Assembly (NCBI RefSeq): GCF_902168175.1
Contig: NZ_CABHOU010000025.1
Coordinates: 248,001-312,000 of the forward strand
Direction: 5' to 3'
DNA from: an uncultured Chitinophaga sp.
GTDB lineage: Bacteria > Bacteroidota > Bacteroidia > Chitinophagales > Chitinophagaceae
Length of the DNA: 64,000 nucleotides
Position numbers and translations under genes: made by a program. Positions 9,361-18,429 of this stretch are shown here, piece after piece (the first letter of the stretch is position 1; the number at the start of each line of letters is the position of its first letter). The notes under the pieces were generated by a model. That model saw only the letters and a program-made list of their open reading frames with translations. It searched no databases and had not been told where the DNA came from.

Positions 9361-10236
9361 ATGAAACCCATTCTCATTAAAGTGGGGGCCTTTGCCGACA
9401 ACCAGATCACCATTATAGAGCGGTGCGACCCGCATTTCAATACTCCCTTTCACTTTCATCCCGAATGTGAGCTGGTGTATGTTACTGAAAGTCACGGTAA
9501 AAGGATCGTGGGCGACAGTATAGAAAGCTTCGACGTGGGCGACATGGTTTTTCTCGGACCCAACATTCCACATGTGTGGTATAACGACGAGGCCTATTAT
9601 AAAGGTCTTGAGGAGTTGAAAGCCCGTTCTGTGGTCATTTACTTTCCAAAAGACATTTTCGGCGACAAGTTTTACGGACTGCCTGAAACCAAAGCGCTTA
9701 CCGATCTTTTCCACCGTGCGCAACGCGGTATGAAAATTATCGGTGACACGCACGAACAATTGAGGGACGAAATTCTGACCCTGCCCCGTAAAGAAGGCCT
9801 GGAACGAATTATTTCCCTGCTGCAAATCCTTAAAACACTGTCGGAAACGAAAGATTGTTATTACCTGGCCAGCACGGGCTACTCTCATGCCTACAATGCC
9901 AAAGACAATCACAAGATCGACGATGTGTTTAAGTATGTAATGAACAACTTCTCAAAAGAGATATCGCTGCACGATGTAGCGGGCATCACCAACCTTTCGC
10001 CACAATCGTTTTGCCGTTTCTTTAAGAACAGGACGAAAAAATCGTTTGTACAGTTCCTGAACGAAGTACGGATTGGCCATGCCTGCAAACGCCTTACCGA
10101 AGAGGATTGGTCAATCGCCGAAATAGCTTACTCATGCGGATTCAAGAACCTTTCGAACTTCAACCGCTTCTTTAAAGAAATAGTAGGCAAAACACCCAAA
10201 GAATATAAGAACGAACTAAGAATTAAAGAAGACTAA
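9361..10236 (+). CDS. AraC-family regulator with cupin sensor domain
   Basis: This 291-residue protein has an N-terminal cupin-like sensor (about 20-110, with HFHPECELVYV and GDMVFLGPNIPHVW) and a C-terminal AraC/XylS double helix-turn-helix (about 185-288, with ISLHDVAGITNLSPQSFCRFF and the second-helix signature AEIAYSCGFKNLSNFNRFFK). This class usually activates sugar-utilisation genes. It is divergent from the lacI-type gene and upstream of the ECF sigma locus. It could govern either neighbouring Sus locus; the target cannot be read from sequence. A strong hairpin follows the stop codon. Confidence 0.9.
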   Translation: MKPILIKVGAFADNQITIIERCDPHFNTPFHFHPECELVYVTESHGKRIVGDSIESFDVGDMVFLGPNIPHVWYNDEAYYKGLEELKARSVVIYFPKDIFGDKFYGLPETKALTDLFHRAQRGMKIIGDTHEQLRDEILTLPRKEGLERIISLLQILKTLSETKDCYYLASTGYSHAYNAKDNHKIDDVFKYVMNNFSKEISLHDVAGITNLSPQSFCRFFKNRTKKSFVQFLNEVRIGHACKRLTEEDWSIAEIAYSCGFKNLSNFNRFFKEIVGKTPKEYKNELRIKED

Positions 10237-10558
10237 ATACGACACGACCAACTCATTTATAAATAGCCGCGCTCCCGGACACTGCGCCGGGAGTAGCGGC
10301 AAGATCCCCCAAAACCCTTTATCCTTAGAGACTTACAACTTTCCAGCTGCCCAAGCCTTACCATATAGCGTAGTTTTCACATCTCTAATTTTTAGCCGAT
10401 ACCCGAAAAAAAATCCATAATTTTATTTTGAATTACTATTTTCAACATCAGTTAGCCAGGTACCAAACAGTAAGAAGATCCGCAAAACACACATCAGATA
10501 GTAACCACAATCAACGACAGACAAGGCGGATAAATTCATTATCAACCAAACATCATAG
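10237..10558. other. Intergenic region upstream of the ECF sigma gene
   Basis: These 322 bp carry the hairpin at 10266-10300 near the start and otherwise AT-rich sequence with no clear gene. I found no exact TAnnTTTG box for the sigma gene. Confidence 0.5.
10266..10300 (+). terminator. GC-rich hairpin after the AraC-type gene
   Basis: GCCGC plus CTCCCGG pair with CCGGGAG plus GCGGC around an 8-base loop, with a small internal bulge. There is no T run, so it may be a weak or factor-assisted terminator. Confidence 0.5.
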
Positions 10559-11143
10559 ATGTTCAGTAACTATTCCGACGAACAGCTTTTGTCGCTTTTA
10601 AGGCAAGATGATATAACGGCGTTTAATGAAATATACGCCCGTTACAGCCGTCCCCTGTACCTGTACATTACCAGCAAAACTGATACTGGTGAGGTTTCCA
10701 AAGATATTTTGCAGGACCTTTTTACGTCTATATGGGAAAAGCGGCATACGCTGGCCATTCAGCAATCCTTAAAATCGTACCTGTACCAAACGGTACGTTA
10801 CAAGATCATAGATGTATATCGCCGGAACGCTACCTATCGCAAATACCTGCAACAACTTATCGAACACTTTGACGCACAGCCCAATAATATTTCCGACACC
10901 ATGGACCATAAAACCCGCGCGTACGAAGTGCTGGAGGCCATAAACAGATTGCCGGAAAAGATGAAGGAAATATTTATGCTCAGCCGATTCGAAAACCTGA
11001 GTATCGAGCAAATAGCCAGTCAACTGGACCTTTCGCAGCAGACGGTGAAAAACCAGATATCCAAAGCCCTGAAAATATTGCGCACCCACTCCGCCCAGGC
11101 CGACATCGTAGTAATAGCCTTACTGATAGAGGGTTTACGTTAA
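10559..11143 (+). CDS. ECF RNA polymerase sigma factor (FecI/RpoE-like)
   Basis: This 194-residue ECF sigma factor has region 2 at about 20-90 (FNEIYARYSRPLYLYI; DILQDLFTSIWEKR) and region 4 at about 125-180 (LPEKMKEIFMLSRFENLSIEQIA, then an HTH with LSQQTVKNQISKALKIL). It should direct RNA polymerase to the promoter of the downstream Sus genes when released by its anti-sigma factor. The next genes are a FecR-type anti-sigma and an STN-domain SusC, which is the standard trans-envelope signalling arrangement. A 27-bp repeat copy lies 18 bases past the stop. Confidence 0.9.
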   Translation: MFSNYSDEQLLSLLRQDDITAFNEIYARYSRPLYLYITSKTDTGEVSKDILQDLFTSIWEKRHTLAIQQSLKSYLYQTVRYKIIDVYRRNATYRKYLQQLIEHFDAQPNNISDTMDHKTRAYEVLEAINRLPEKMKEIFMLSRFENLSIEQIASQLDLSQQTVKNQISKALKILRTHSAQADIVVIALLIEGLR

Positions 11144-11161
11144 CTGCCCAATGTTGGACCT

Positions 11162-11188
11162 CCGCTGAAGAGTGCGACGCAACGGCAG
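11162..11188 (+). repeat. Diverged copy of the 27-bp dispersed repeat (copy 3)
   Basis: It begins CCGCTGAAGAGTGCG and ends ACGCAACGGCAG. It matches 21 of 27 positions of the two identical copies at 23592-23618 and 56537-56563. It lies 18 bases behind the sigma-factor stop in the same orientation as the gene. Confidence 0.5.
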
Positions 11189-11312
11189 TTGAATAGTAAT
11201 CCCAAGGCTGGTCTCCCCCCTCCTTTTCCTTTCTTAAATATTTTTTTAGCCCCGGATGGTACTAAAGTAACCTGGCGCCGACTTCTTTGTATACACACCA
11301 AAAAATACAGTC

Positions 11313-12329
11313 GTGGATATTGAACAGATCAAAAGAGTGCTGGACCGCTATACGCAAGGAAAGTGTACGCCCGATGAAGTGAAGACAATTGAGCAATGGT
11401 TTGCCAGCATTAACCAACACCAGACGAAACTGATAGATGATGATTTTCTGCAGGCACAACTGGAGGAGGTGCGTTTACGTATCCACGAAAATATGCAGGC
11501 ACCTGTTAAACCGCGCAGGAACAAGATCAGAACATTGTTATACAGCGGCCTCGCCGCAGCAGTAATAGCAGGTGTGGCTTTCACTGCCTATCGTTTTATG
11601 GATGTTAAGCCTAATAACCTAACTGGAACGATCAATAAAACAAGATCGAGCAAAACGATTAAAGACGGGTATGTGGAAGTAGTGACCACCAAAGGCGCTA
11701 CGGAAAGAATCGTGTTATCAGACGGCAGCACCGTGGTGGTAAACGCTTCGTCCAAACTGCGTTACCCCGTTAAGTTCGGCACCTCCGACCGCAGTATTAT
11801 ACTGGAAGAAGGAGAGGCATTTTTTAAAGTAGCGAGCGACCCCGCAAGGCCATTTACCGTGCATACGGCGGAACTTTCGACTACGGCGCTTGGCACATCG
11901 TTCAACATCAGGGCATATTCGCATGAAAACAAAGTAGTAGTAGCGCTGCTTACCGGAAAAGTGAAAGTAGAAGAGCAGGCGAAAAAGAATAGTAACGAAG
12001 CCCCGGTAATACTTATGCCGCAGGAGCAACTGAGTTACAACCGTAAATCGCTGAGCATGATCAAATCGATGTTCGGCAAACAGGATGATATAGTGGGCTG
12101 GAAACACGGCTTCCTCGTATTCAAAGATGCATCATATAACGAAGTAATAACCGAAATCGAAAACAGGTACGACGTCACCGTTATCAACCAAACTGAAAAA
12201 ACCGCCTGGAATTACACTGGTTTCTTTAAAGACGAAAGCCTGCAGGACGTCATAGAAACCATCTGTTTAACCAAAGGCATAAGTTACTCCATTAAAAACG
12301 ACACAATTTTTCTTCAAAGCAAAAATTAG
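11313..12329 (+). CDS. FecR-type anti-sigma factor
   Basis: This is a 338-residue inner-membrane protein with a GTG start. It has an N-terminal cytoplasmic sigma-binding region (1-72), one membrane helix (about 74-93) and a periplasmic FecR domain (about 125-225, with LSDGSTVVVNASSKLRYP and TTALGTSFNIRAY). The C-terminal domain is of the DUF4974 type (about 255-335). It senses ligand-occupied SusC through the STN domain and controls the sigma factor encoded just upstream. It ends 5 bp before the STN-SusC gene, so it is probably co-transcribed with it. Confidence 0.9.
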   Translation: MDIEQIKRVLDRYTQGKCTPDEVKTIEQWFASINQHQTKLIDDDFLQAQLEEVRLRIHENMQAPVKPRRNKIRTLLYSGLAAAVIAGVAFTAYRFMDVKPNNLTGTINKTRSSKTIKDGYVEVVTTKGATERIVLSDGSTVVVNASSKLRYPVKFGTSDRSIILEEGEAFFKVASDPARPFTVHTAELSTTALGTSFNIRAYSHENKVVVALLTGKVKVEEQAKKNSNEAPVILMPQEQLSYNRKSLSMIKSMFGKQDDIVGWKHGFLVFKDASYNEVITEIENRYDVTVINQTEKTAWNYTGFFKDESLQDVIETICLTKGISYSIKNDTIFLQSKN

Positions 12330-12334
12330 TACGT

Positions 12335-15300
12335 ATGCAACAATTCCTACGCGTAATATGTATATCCGTAGGTCTTGTAACTATACTACCGCTGGCAGGC
12401 AACAAGTTTGCCCATGCGATAGCTATGTCGCAAGACACCAAAAATGTAAACCTTACCATACAGGTAAAGAATAAGAATATGGAGGAAGTATTTGCTGATA
12501 TTTCCGCCAAAACAGGAATGAGTTTTCACTACGATAAATCGGAGCTGGACCTCAAAAAGAAAGTAACGCTGAACTGCAACAAAGTACCCATAGACGAGGT
12601 ATTACAGCAACTGAGCGAACAAACGGGCTTTAAGTTCACCCGTAAGAGTAACAAGATTATTGTGGGGGCGGAAGTAAGCAGCCCTTTGGCCAACGTAGCC
12701 CTGCTAAACGCCGCCGCCATTGAAAAAGAAGTACGTGGCACGGTGCGCGATGCTAAGGGCGGAGGTTTACCAGGCGTTACGGTGATGGTAAAAAACACGA
12801 ACCGCGGCACACAAACGAATGCAAACGGTGTGTATGTATTAGGTGCCGAAGTGGGCGAAGTGCTGTTGTTCCGCTCTGTCGGTTTCCTGAACAAAGAAGT
12901 GGTAGTAGGCAGCAGCGATGTGATAGACGTGGTGCTGGAAGAAAATGTGAAATCGCTGAGTGAATTTGTGGTGACGGCTTTGGGTGTACAAAAGAAATCG
13001 AAAGAACTTACCTATGCCACACAACAGTTAAACAGCGATGATCTTACCAAAGTGCGTGATGCTAACGTAATCAACAGCCTCGCAGGCAAAGCGGCCGGTG
13101 TAACAATTACCAGAAGTGCTTCCGGCATCGGTGGTTCTTCAAGGGTGGTACTACGCGGTAATAAATCGACCCGCGAAAACCAGCCGATGTATGTGATCGA
13201 CGGGGTGCCGATGGCGAACTTTACACCTGCGCAACCTACAGATGTTTGGGGACAGGCATCGGGGTTAACAAGTACCAGCGGTCGTGATGGTGGTGATGGT
13301 ATTTCGAATATCAATCCGGATGATATTGAAAGCATTAATATACTGAAAGGTGCATCGGCAGCGGCTTTGTATGGCAGCCAGGCGTCGAATGGTGTGATTA
13401 TTATCACGACTAAAAAAGGTCGCGCAGGGAAAGGAAGGATTGATTTCTTCTCTGACCTTACGCTGGAGAAACCCTCCGTCCTGCCAAAACTCCAGTACAG
13501 CTATGGCCAAACTGAACCTCAAACCGCTACCAACACCGGCTCTGAAGGCAGCTGGGGCGCTAAAGTAAATGCGCCCGACCATGTGAAGGATTTCTTTAAA
13601 ACCGGCACTACCTGGACAAACGGCATTTCCTTCAGCGGCGGTAATGAAATTGCGCAAACCTATTTCTCTTATTCCAATACGACGAATAAAGGTATTATTC
13701 CCACCAGCAAATTCGACCGCCACACCCTTAACTTCCGGGAGACGCTGAAACTGCTGAACGATAAATTATCGCTGGACGCAAACATCACTTTCCTTACACA
13801 AAACTCTCATAACAGGCCCACATCCGGTTTGTATTACAATCCGCTTACAGGGCTTTACGTCATGCCGAGAGGACTTGATTTCGACAGCTACCGCGACAAC
13901 TTCGAGTACCACTCTCCCCTCCGCAACCTGAGTTTGCAGAACTGGTGGAACATTAATGAAGATAAAGGATGGTCGGGCAAAGACGAACAACAGAACCCAT
14001 ACTGGACGTTGTACCGCGACATCCGCACCGATAAACGCGATCGTGCCTTATCATCGCTGGCAGTTAAGTACCAGCTGCTCGACTGGCTCACCGTGCAGGG
14101 CCGCGGAAGTTTTGATAAGTCGTTTGATGAATACCAACTGAAGGCATATGCCGGCACCCAATCGGTATTGGCGCCAGCGAGAGGACGTTATACACTGGAG
14201 CGCGAGTACAACACACAACTTTACGCCGACGTATTATTCACGGCCAATAAAAAGTTTGACCTGTTTAGTGTAGGAGGCAGCCTTGGTTCCAGCATTACCG
14301 ATGTAAAGGCGCACGACAGGATACTTACCGATGTGAATCCTTACAGCACCAACGGCCTTAACTTCCCCAACCAGTTCTCCGTGGCCAATATACTCAGCTC
14401 TTCGCTGGATGTGGTGCAGGGCATAGAACGTAAACAAACACAGGCCGTTTTCGGCAGCGCGCAGTTAGGGTATAAAGATTACCTGTTCGTGGACCTTACC
14501 GGGCGTAACGACTGGAGCAGCACGCTGGCATTTACGCCTACTGCAAACAAAGGTTACTTCTACTACTCCGCAGGTATTACCGCTGTACTGAGCGAAATGG
14601 TGAAAATGCCTGCCTTTGTCAGCTTCGCCAAAGTAAGGGCCTCCTTCGCCAAAGTAGGTAACGATATCTTCCCATACGCCACCAATCCGTCTGCCTTTAA
14701 CTACCGCATATCACAGGGTTCCAAAAGAGAAGAAGTAAATCCACGCGGCCCGTATCCCAGCACTTACCTGGAGCCGGAAGATAACCGCAGCTTCGAAGTT
14801 GGCGCCGATTTGCAGTTGTTCGACAAACGGGTGATGCTGGATGTTACGTACTATAACAACAATAACTTCCGGCAGTATATGGAAGTGCCGGCACCATCCG
14901 GCTCGGCGTACACGATCTTTTACCTGAACCTTGGTCAGATACGTAATACGGGCGTAGAGGCGATGTTAACGCTGATACCGGTAAGAAACAAACTGATAAC
15001 CTGGACCTCCAATATCAACTTCGCACAAAATAAAAACGAGATCGTTTCACTGACCAACAAAGACATTCCTGGTGCAGATGAAAATAACTTCTTTAAGATC
15101 ACTGAATTTGGCGTAAACATGTTCGGTTCGTTCCTGAAAGAAGGCGGTGCCTGGGGCGACTTCTACACCAATAAAGAGGTTGTGAGAAATGAGCAGGGAC
15201 AATTACTGGTAGAAGATGATGGTACCTATATAAAAAACAACAGCGCGTTCAGGAAACTGGGCAACCCGAACCCTACCTTCACTTTGGGCTGGAACAACAC

Positions 15301-15796
15301 GATCGATATCAGCGATTTTTCTTTGAGCTTTTTGATTGATGGCAGGTTTGGTGGCAAAGTAATGAGCATTACACAGGCCACGCTCGATTTGTATGGAGTT
15401 AGCGCTGCTTCTGCCGATGCAAGGGATGCAGGTGGTATTACATTGCCCGGTAATGTGGTAAAGAAAAGTGACGGCAAACCATTTACCGGTAAAGTAGATG
15501 CGGAAAAATATTACAATGCTATTGCAGGTCGTGCGGGCGTAGGTGAGTTCTATGTATACGACGCCACCAGTATCCGTCTCCGCGAACTGGCGCTGAGTTA
15601 CAAACTACCTATCCGTTCGAAAGTAATACGTAACGCCAGCATTGGATTTATTGGCAGGAATCTCTTTTTCCTCAAGCGTGATGCGCCGTTCGATCCAGAA
15701 ACATCTATGGGTACCGGCAACGCGCTGCAAGGCATTGATGTATTCGGAATGCCTGCCACCAGGAGCTTTGGAGCAAGTCTGAAAGTAGGATTCTAA
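12335..15796 (+). CDS. STN-domain SusC/RagA TonB-linked transporter
   Basis: This 1153-residue TonB-linked receptor has a signal peptide (about 1-28), then an STN (secretin/TonB short N-terminal) domain at about 38-110, which is the module that touches FecR. A carboxypeptidase-regulatory-like domain (about 131-203), a TonB-box-like LSEFVVTALG and a plug (GNKSTRENQPMYVIDGVP; LKGASAAALYGSQASNGV) follow, and then the barrel. The STN domain separates it from the other SusC in this window. With the sigma and FecR genes immediately upstream and SusD downstream, it forms a ligand-induced import system that switches on its own transcription. The ligand is unknown. Confidence 0.92.
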   Translation: MQQFLRVICISVGLVTILPLAGNKFAHAIAMSQDTKNVNLTIQVKNKNMEEVFADISAKTGMSFHYDKSELDLKKKVTLNCNKVPIDEVLQQLSEQTGFKFTRKSNKIIVGAEVSSPLANVALLNAAAIEKEVRGTVRDAKGGGLPGVTVMVKNTNRGTQTNANGVYVLGAEVGEVLLFRSVGFLNKEVVVGSSDVIDVVLEENVKSLSEFVVTALGVQKKSKELTYATQQLNSDDLTKVRDANVINSLAGKAAGVTITRSASGIGGSSRVVLRGNKSTRENQPMYVIDGVPMANFTPAQPTDVWGQASGLTSTSGRDGGDGISNINPDDIESINILKGASAAALYGSQASNGVIIITTKKGRAGKGRIDFFSDLTLEKPSVLPKLQYSYGQTEPQTATNTGSEGSWGAKVNAPDHVKDFFKTGTTWTNGISFSGGNEIAQTYFSYSNTTNKGIIPTSKFDRHTLNFRETLKLLNDKLSLDANITFLTQNSHNRPTSGLYYNPLTGLYVMPRGLDFDSYRDNFEYHSPLRNLSLQNWWNINEDKGWSGKDEQQNPYWTLYRDIRTDKRDRALSSLAVKYQLLDWLTVQGRGSFDKSFDEYQLKAYAGTQSVLAPARGRYTLEREYNTQLYADVLFTANKKFDLFSVGGSLGSSITDVKAHDRILTDVNPYSTNGLNFPNQFSVANILSSSLDVVQGIERKQTQAVFGSAQLGYKDYLFVDLTGRNDWSSTLAFTPTANKGYFYYSAGITAVLSEMVKMPAFVSFAKVRASFAKVGNDIFPYATNPSAFNYRISQGSKREEVNPRGPYPSTYLEPEDNRSFEVGADLQLFDKRVMLDVTYYNNNNFRQYMEVPAPSGSAYTIFYLNLGQIRNTGVEAMLTLIPVRNKLITWTSNINFAQNKNEIVSLTNKDIPGADENNFFKITEFGVNMFGSFLKEGGAWGDFYTNKEVVRNEQGQLLVEDDGTYIKNNSAFRKLGNPNPTFTLGWNNTIDISDFSLSFLIDGRFGGKVMSITQATLDLYGVSAASADARDAGGITLPGNVVKKSDGKPFTGKVDAEKYYNAIAGRAGVGEFYVYDATSIRLRELALSYKLPIRSKVIRNASIGFIGRNLFFLKRDAPFDPETSMGTGNALQGIDVFGMPATRSFGASLKVGF

Positions 15797-15829
15797 TACA
15801 ATTATATTCATCGATATAACTGCAGACCA

Positions 15830-17431
15830 ATGAAAGCAATTAAACATAAAATATACGGTAAACTCCTGCTAACGGGCCTTGGTGCATCGGTAGTACTGGG
15901 GGCCTGTACCAAGAACTTCGAAAAACTCAATACCAATCCGTATGCTGTAACGGAAGATGCCGCGCAGGGCGACTTTAAGATACTGGGCGCGCCAATCAGG
16001 CAGATGCAGATGAACATTTATACGGTGGACCCAACCTGGGTAGCGCAACTGCAAACAAACCTGAACAGCGATATCTATTCCGGTTATATGATGTCGCCCA
16101 ACCCTTTTGGCACAAACAGTAACAACATAACCTATGCGTTGCACGATGGCTGGAACGACTTTATCTGGACCACGCCTTACACCAACATTATGCCCGCCTT
16201 TAAATATATTGGCGCCCGCGCAAAAGGTAAGTTCGACCAGTTTTATGCCTGGGCACAAATACTGCGGGTAATGGCCATGCACAGGGTGAGCGACGTGTTC
16301 GGCCCCATCATCTATACTAAATATGGCGTCATTAATCCTGATGGAAGTATTACCTACGATTCGCAGAAAGAGGCCTATTACGCGTTTTTCCAGGACCTTA
16401 AAGAAGCCATCGATGTACTTACGCCACTGGCCATCAATCCACCTGCAGTAAAAGCCTTTACTGACGCGGACCTGGTGTATGCGGGCAACTATACACAATG
16501 GGTAAAGTTTGCAAACAGCCTTCGCCTGCGCCTCGCTATCCGCATTGCAAAGGTAGATCCGCAGAAAGCACAATCGGAAGGTGAAGCCGCACTCGCTAAT
16601 CCTGCTGGCTTAATGACGACTACGGGCGATGACTTCAACATAAATATTGCACCTGTACTACATCCGCTTAATACTTTCTCCGGCGTTTGGACCGACATCC
16701 GAATGGGAGCGCCGATGGAGTCGTACCTCACTGGTTACAGCGATCCGCGTCTTTCCAAATACTTTAAGTCTTCTTCGGAATATAAAGATGCATTTAAAGG
16801 CATTCGCCAGGGCGTGGATTTACCGGACAAAAACGTGTATGTAAACTTTTCAGCGCTCGCTGAACGCCCTTCTACACTGCAACTACTCACGGCTGCAGAA
16901 GTATGGTTCCTGAAAGCAGAGGCCAAATTACGCGGCTGGAACGGGATTAATGAAAGCGTACAGGAATGTTACGAGAAAGGGATCGAAACGTCTTTCGATC
17001 AGAACCGCGTAGCATCAGAATTGACCAGGTATAAGAATGATGCGGTGAGCAAACCTGCGCCTTATATAGATCCGAAAAATAACGCCAACAGTATTACTGC
17101 GGCAGATCCACATCTTAGCACCATTACCATTAAATGGGACGAAGCGGCTACGTTCGAGATAAAACTGGAACGCATCATTACCCAGAAATGGATCGCGATA
17201 TTTCCTGACGGACAGGAAGCGTGGACAGAGTACCGCCGCACAGGATACCCCAAACTGTTTCCTGTGGTGCTGAACAAAAGTAACGGCACCATCAATACAG
17301 AAACAGGAATCCGCAGGATCAACTTTGTAACCACAGAGAGAACGACCAATGCGAAAGGGGTTGAAAATGCGGTAACACTACTGGGTGGTGCCGACAATGG
17401 CGGTACACGCCTTTGGTGGGACAAACTTTAA
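15830..17431 (+). CDS. SusD/RagB-like outer-membrane lipoprotein
   Basis: This is a 533-residue surface lipoprotein. The signal peptide ends in a lipobox Cys (VVLGAC, about residue 26). It is followed by the typical FEKLNTNPYAVTE opening of SusD-like_2 proteins. LVYAGNYTQWVKFANSLRLRLAIR and the C-terminal EAWTEYRRTGYP are family hallmarks. It is the partner of the STN-SusC 33 bp upstream and captures the ligand at the surface. A perfect GC-rich terminator closes the operon. No adjacent glycoside hydrolase points to a substrate. Confidence 0.88.
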   Translation: MKAIKHKIYGKLLLTGLGASVVLGACTKNFEKLNTNPYAVTEDAAQGDFKILGAPIRQMQMNIYTVDPTWVAQLQTNLNSDIYSGYMMSPNPFGTNSNNITYALHDGWNDFIWTTPYTNIMPAFKYIGARAKGKFDQFYAWAQILRVMAMHRVSDVFGPIIYTKYGVINPDGSITYDSQKEAYYAFFQDLKEAIDVLTPLAINPPAVKAFTDADLVYAGNYTQWVKFANSLRLRLAIRIAKVDPQKAQSEGEAALANPAGLMTTTGDDFNINIAPVLHPLNTFSGVWTDIRMGAPMESYLTGYSDPRLSKYFKSSSEYKDAFKGIRQGVDLPDKNVYVNFSALAERPSTLQLLTAAEVWFLKAEAKLRGWNGINESVQECYEKGIETSFDQNRVASELTRYKNDAVSKPAPYIDPKNNANSITAADPHLSTITIKWDEAATFEIKLERIITQKWIAIFPDGQEAWTEYRRTGYPKLFPVVLNKSNGTINTETGIRRINFVTTERTTNAKGVENAVTLLGGADNGGTRLWWDKL

Positions 17432-17484
17432 CTATAGTAGCGATAGCCATAATAGTAATAACTACATTCACGAGGTTGTAATGC

Positions 17485-17516
17485 GGCCGGGCCTGTTGAG
17501 GCCCGGCCTACTTTTT
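17485..17516 (+). terminator. Intrinsic terminator of the sigma/anti-sigma Sus operon
   Basis: A 9-bp GC stem (GGCCGGGCC with GGCCCGGCC) closes a 6-base loop and is followed by TAC and then TTTTT. It overlaps the 3' end of the convergent esterase gene. Confidence 0.85.
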
Positions 17517-18330
17517 ACAAACCGGAAAAGAACCGCTTAAAGAAGGTTTCCTGGTAAACAATGGCGTTACTCCAGTAATCCCAGTTGTGGGCGCCGGGCC
17601 GCTCTGTATAATCATGTGTGATGCCATTCTTCAGCAGCACTGCATGTAAGTTCCTGTTTACATGGATGAAAAAGTCTTTTACCCCACAATCGATGATCAG
17701 TTTCAAATCTCCGTCTTTCAACTGGCTGGCCACATTCACCACGGTATATTTGTCCCAGTTTGCTGCATGGGTAGCACTATCACCTAGCCGTTTGGCAAGC
17801 TCCCAGTTCTTTGGGAACGGCCGGATGTCTACACCACCGCTCATACTACCGGCAGCACCGAATATATCCTGATGACGGATAGCCAGGAACAATGCGCCGT
17901 GCCCGCCCATACTAAGTCCCGCGATAGCGCGGTGCGCGCGGTCGGGAATACTGCGGTAATGCGCATCGATGTAAGCCGGTATTTCGCGGCCCACGAAGGT
18001 TTCATAACGCATGGTACTGTCTATCGGGCTATCTAAGTACCAGCTGCCAAAACCGCCATCAGGACAAACGAAGATCACCGAATCCCTGTCCGCGAGGATT
18101 TTAATGACAGGCACTTTTTTAATCCAGTCGCCATGATTACCGCTGTAGCCATGCAGCAGGTAAATAACCGGGTAACGCTGCTTCGACTTTTTATATCGAT
18201 CAGGTGTAACGACCACGCACTTGAAAGAGGCGCGCATGGCGGTGCTGGGAATGGTTATGGTATCTACCCGGGCAGCGAAAGAAAATGCGGGAATAATCAG
18301 TAATAACGTGAGATAAAGTAAACGATTCAT
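17515..18330 (-). CDS. Exported alpha/beta-hydrolase esterase (EstD/Ag85-like)
   Basis: This 271-residue protein has a signal peptide of about 19 residues. The fold is of the esterase D / antigen 85 type. The oxyanion region is YLLHGYSGNHGDW, the nucleophile Ser140 lies in GLSMGGHGA, the acid is likely Asp214 or Asp219 (IIDCGVKDFF), and the catalytic His is His248 (GAHNWDYW). Relatives cleave acyl or feruloyl esters from polysaccharides, or S-formylglutathione. Export and the nearby Sus locus favour an ester on an external carbohydrate, but that is inference. It is convergent with susD and divergent from the SPFH gene. Confidence 0.8.
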   Translation of the reverse strand: MNRLLYLTLLLIIPAFSFAARVDTITIPSTAMRASFKCVVVTPDRYKKSKQRYPVIYLLHGYSGNHGDWIKKVPVIKILADRDSVIFVCPDGGFGSWYLDSPIDSTMRYETFVGREIPAYIDAHYRSIPDRAHRAIAGLSMGGHGALFLAIRHQDIFGAAGSMSGGVDIRPFPKNWELAKRLGDSATHAANWDKYTVVNVASQLKDGDLKLIIDCGVKDFFIHVNRNLHAVLLKNGITHDYTERPGAHNWDYWSNAIVYQETFFKRFFSGL

Positions 18331-18386
18331 GAAACGGTGCTGTTTAAGACCCGAAAAATAGATTTTTCCCGCCAGAGTTTTTTGTT

Positions 18387-18394
18387 TAAGTTTG
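18387..18394 (+). promoter_or_regulatory. -7 promoter element for the SPFH/Arc operon
   Basis: TAAGTTTG matches the Bacteroidota -7 consensus TAnnTTTG exactly, 35 bp before the SPFH start codon. The tandem 11-bp repeat begins at its last four bases, so a bound protein would block initiation. Confidence 0.55.
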
Positions 18395-18412
18395 ATATCA
18401 TTTTGATATCAT
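18391..18412. promoter_or_regulatory. Tandem 11-bp operator candidate
   Basis: Two perfect head-to-tail copies of TTTGATATCAT (18391-18401, 18402-18412) overlap the -7 element. The 11-bp spacing is one helical turn. This is how ribbon-helix-helix repressors such as Arc read tandem half-sites, and an Arc-like protein is encoded downstream. Confidence 0.5.
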
Positions 18413-18429
18413 AATAAAATATCCCCTTT

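Noticed and set aside
9340..9912. 190-codon minus-strand frame across the AraC-type gene
   Set aside because: It overlaps the cupin domain of the AraC-type protein in antisense and has no supporting motif.
15869..16573. 234-codon minus-strand frame opposite SusD
   Set aside because: It is an antisense shadow of a SusD family protein.
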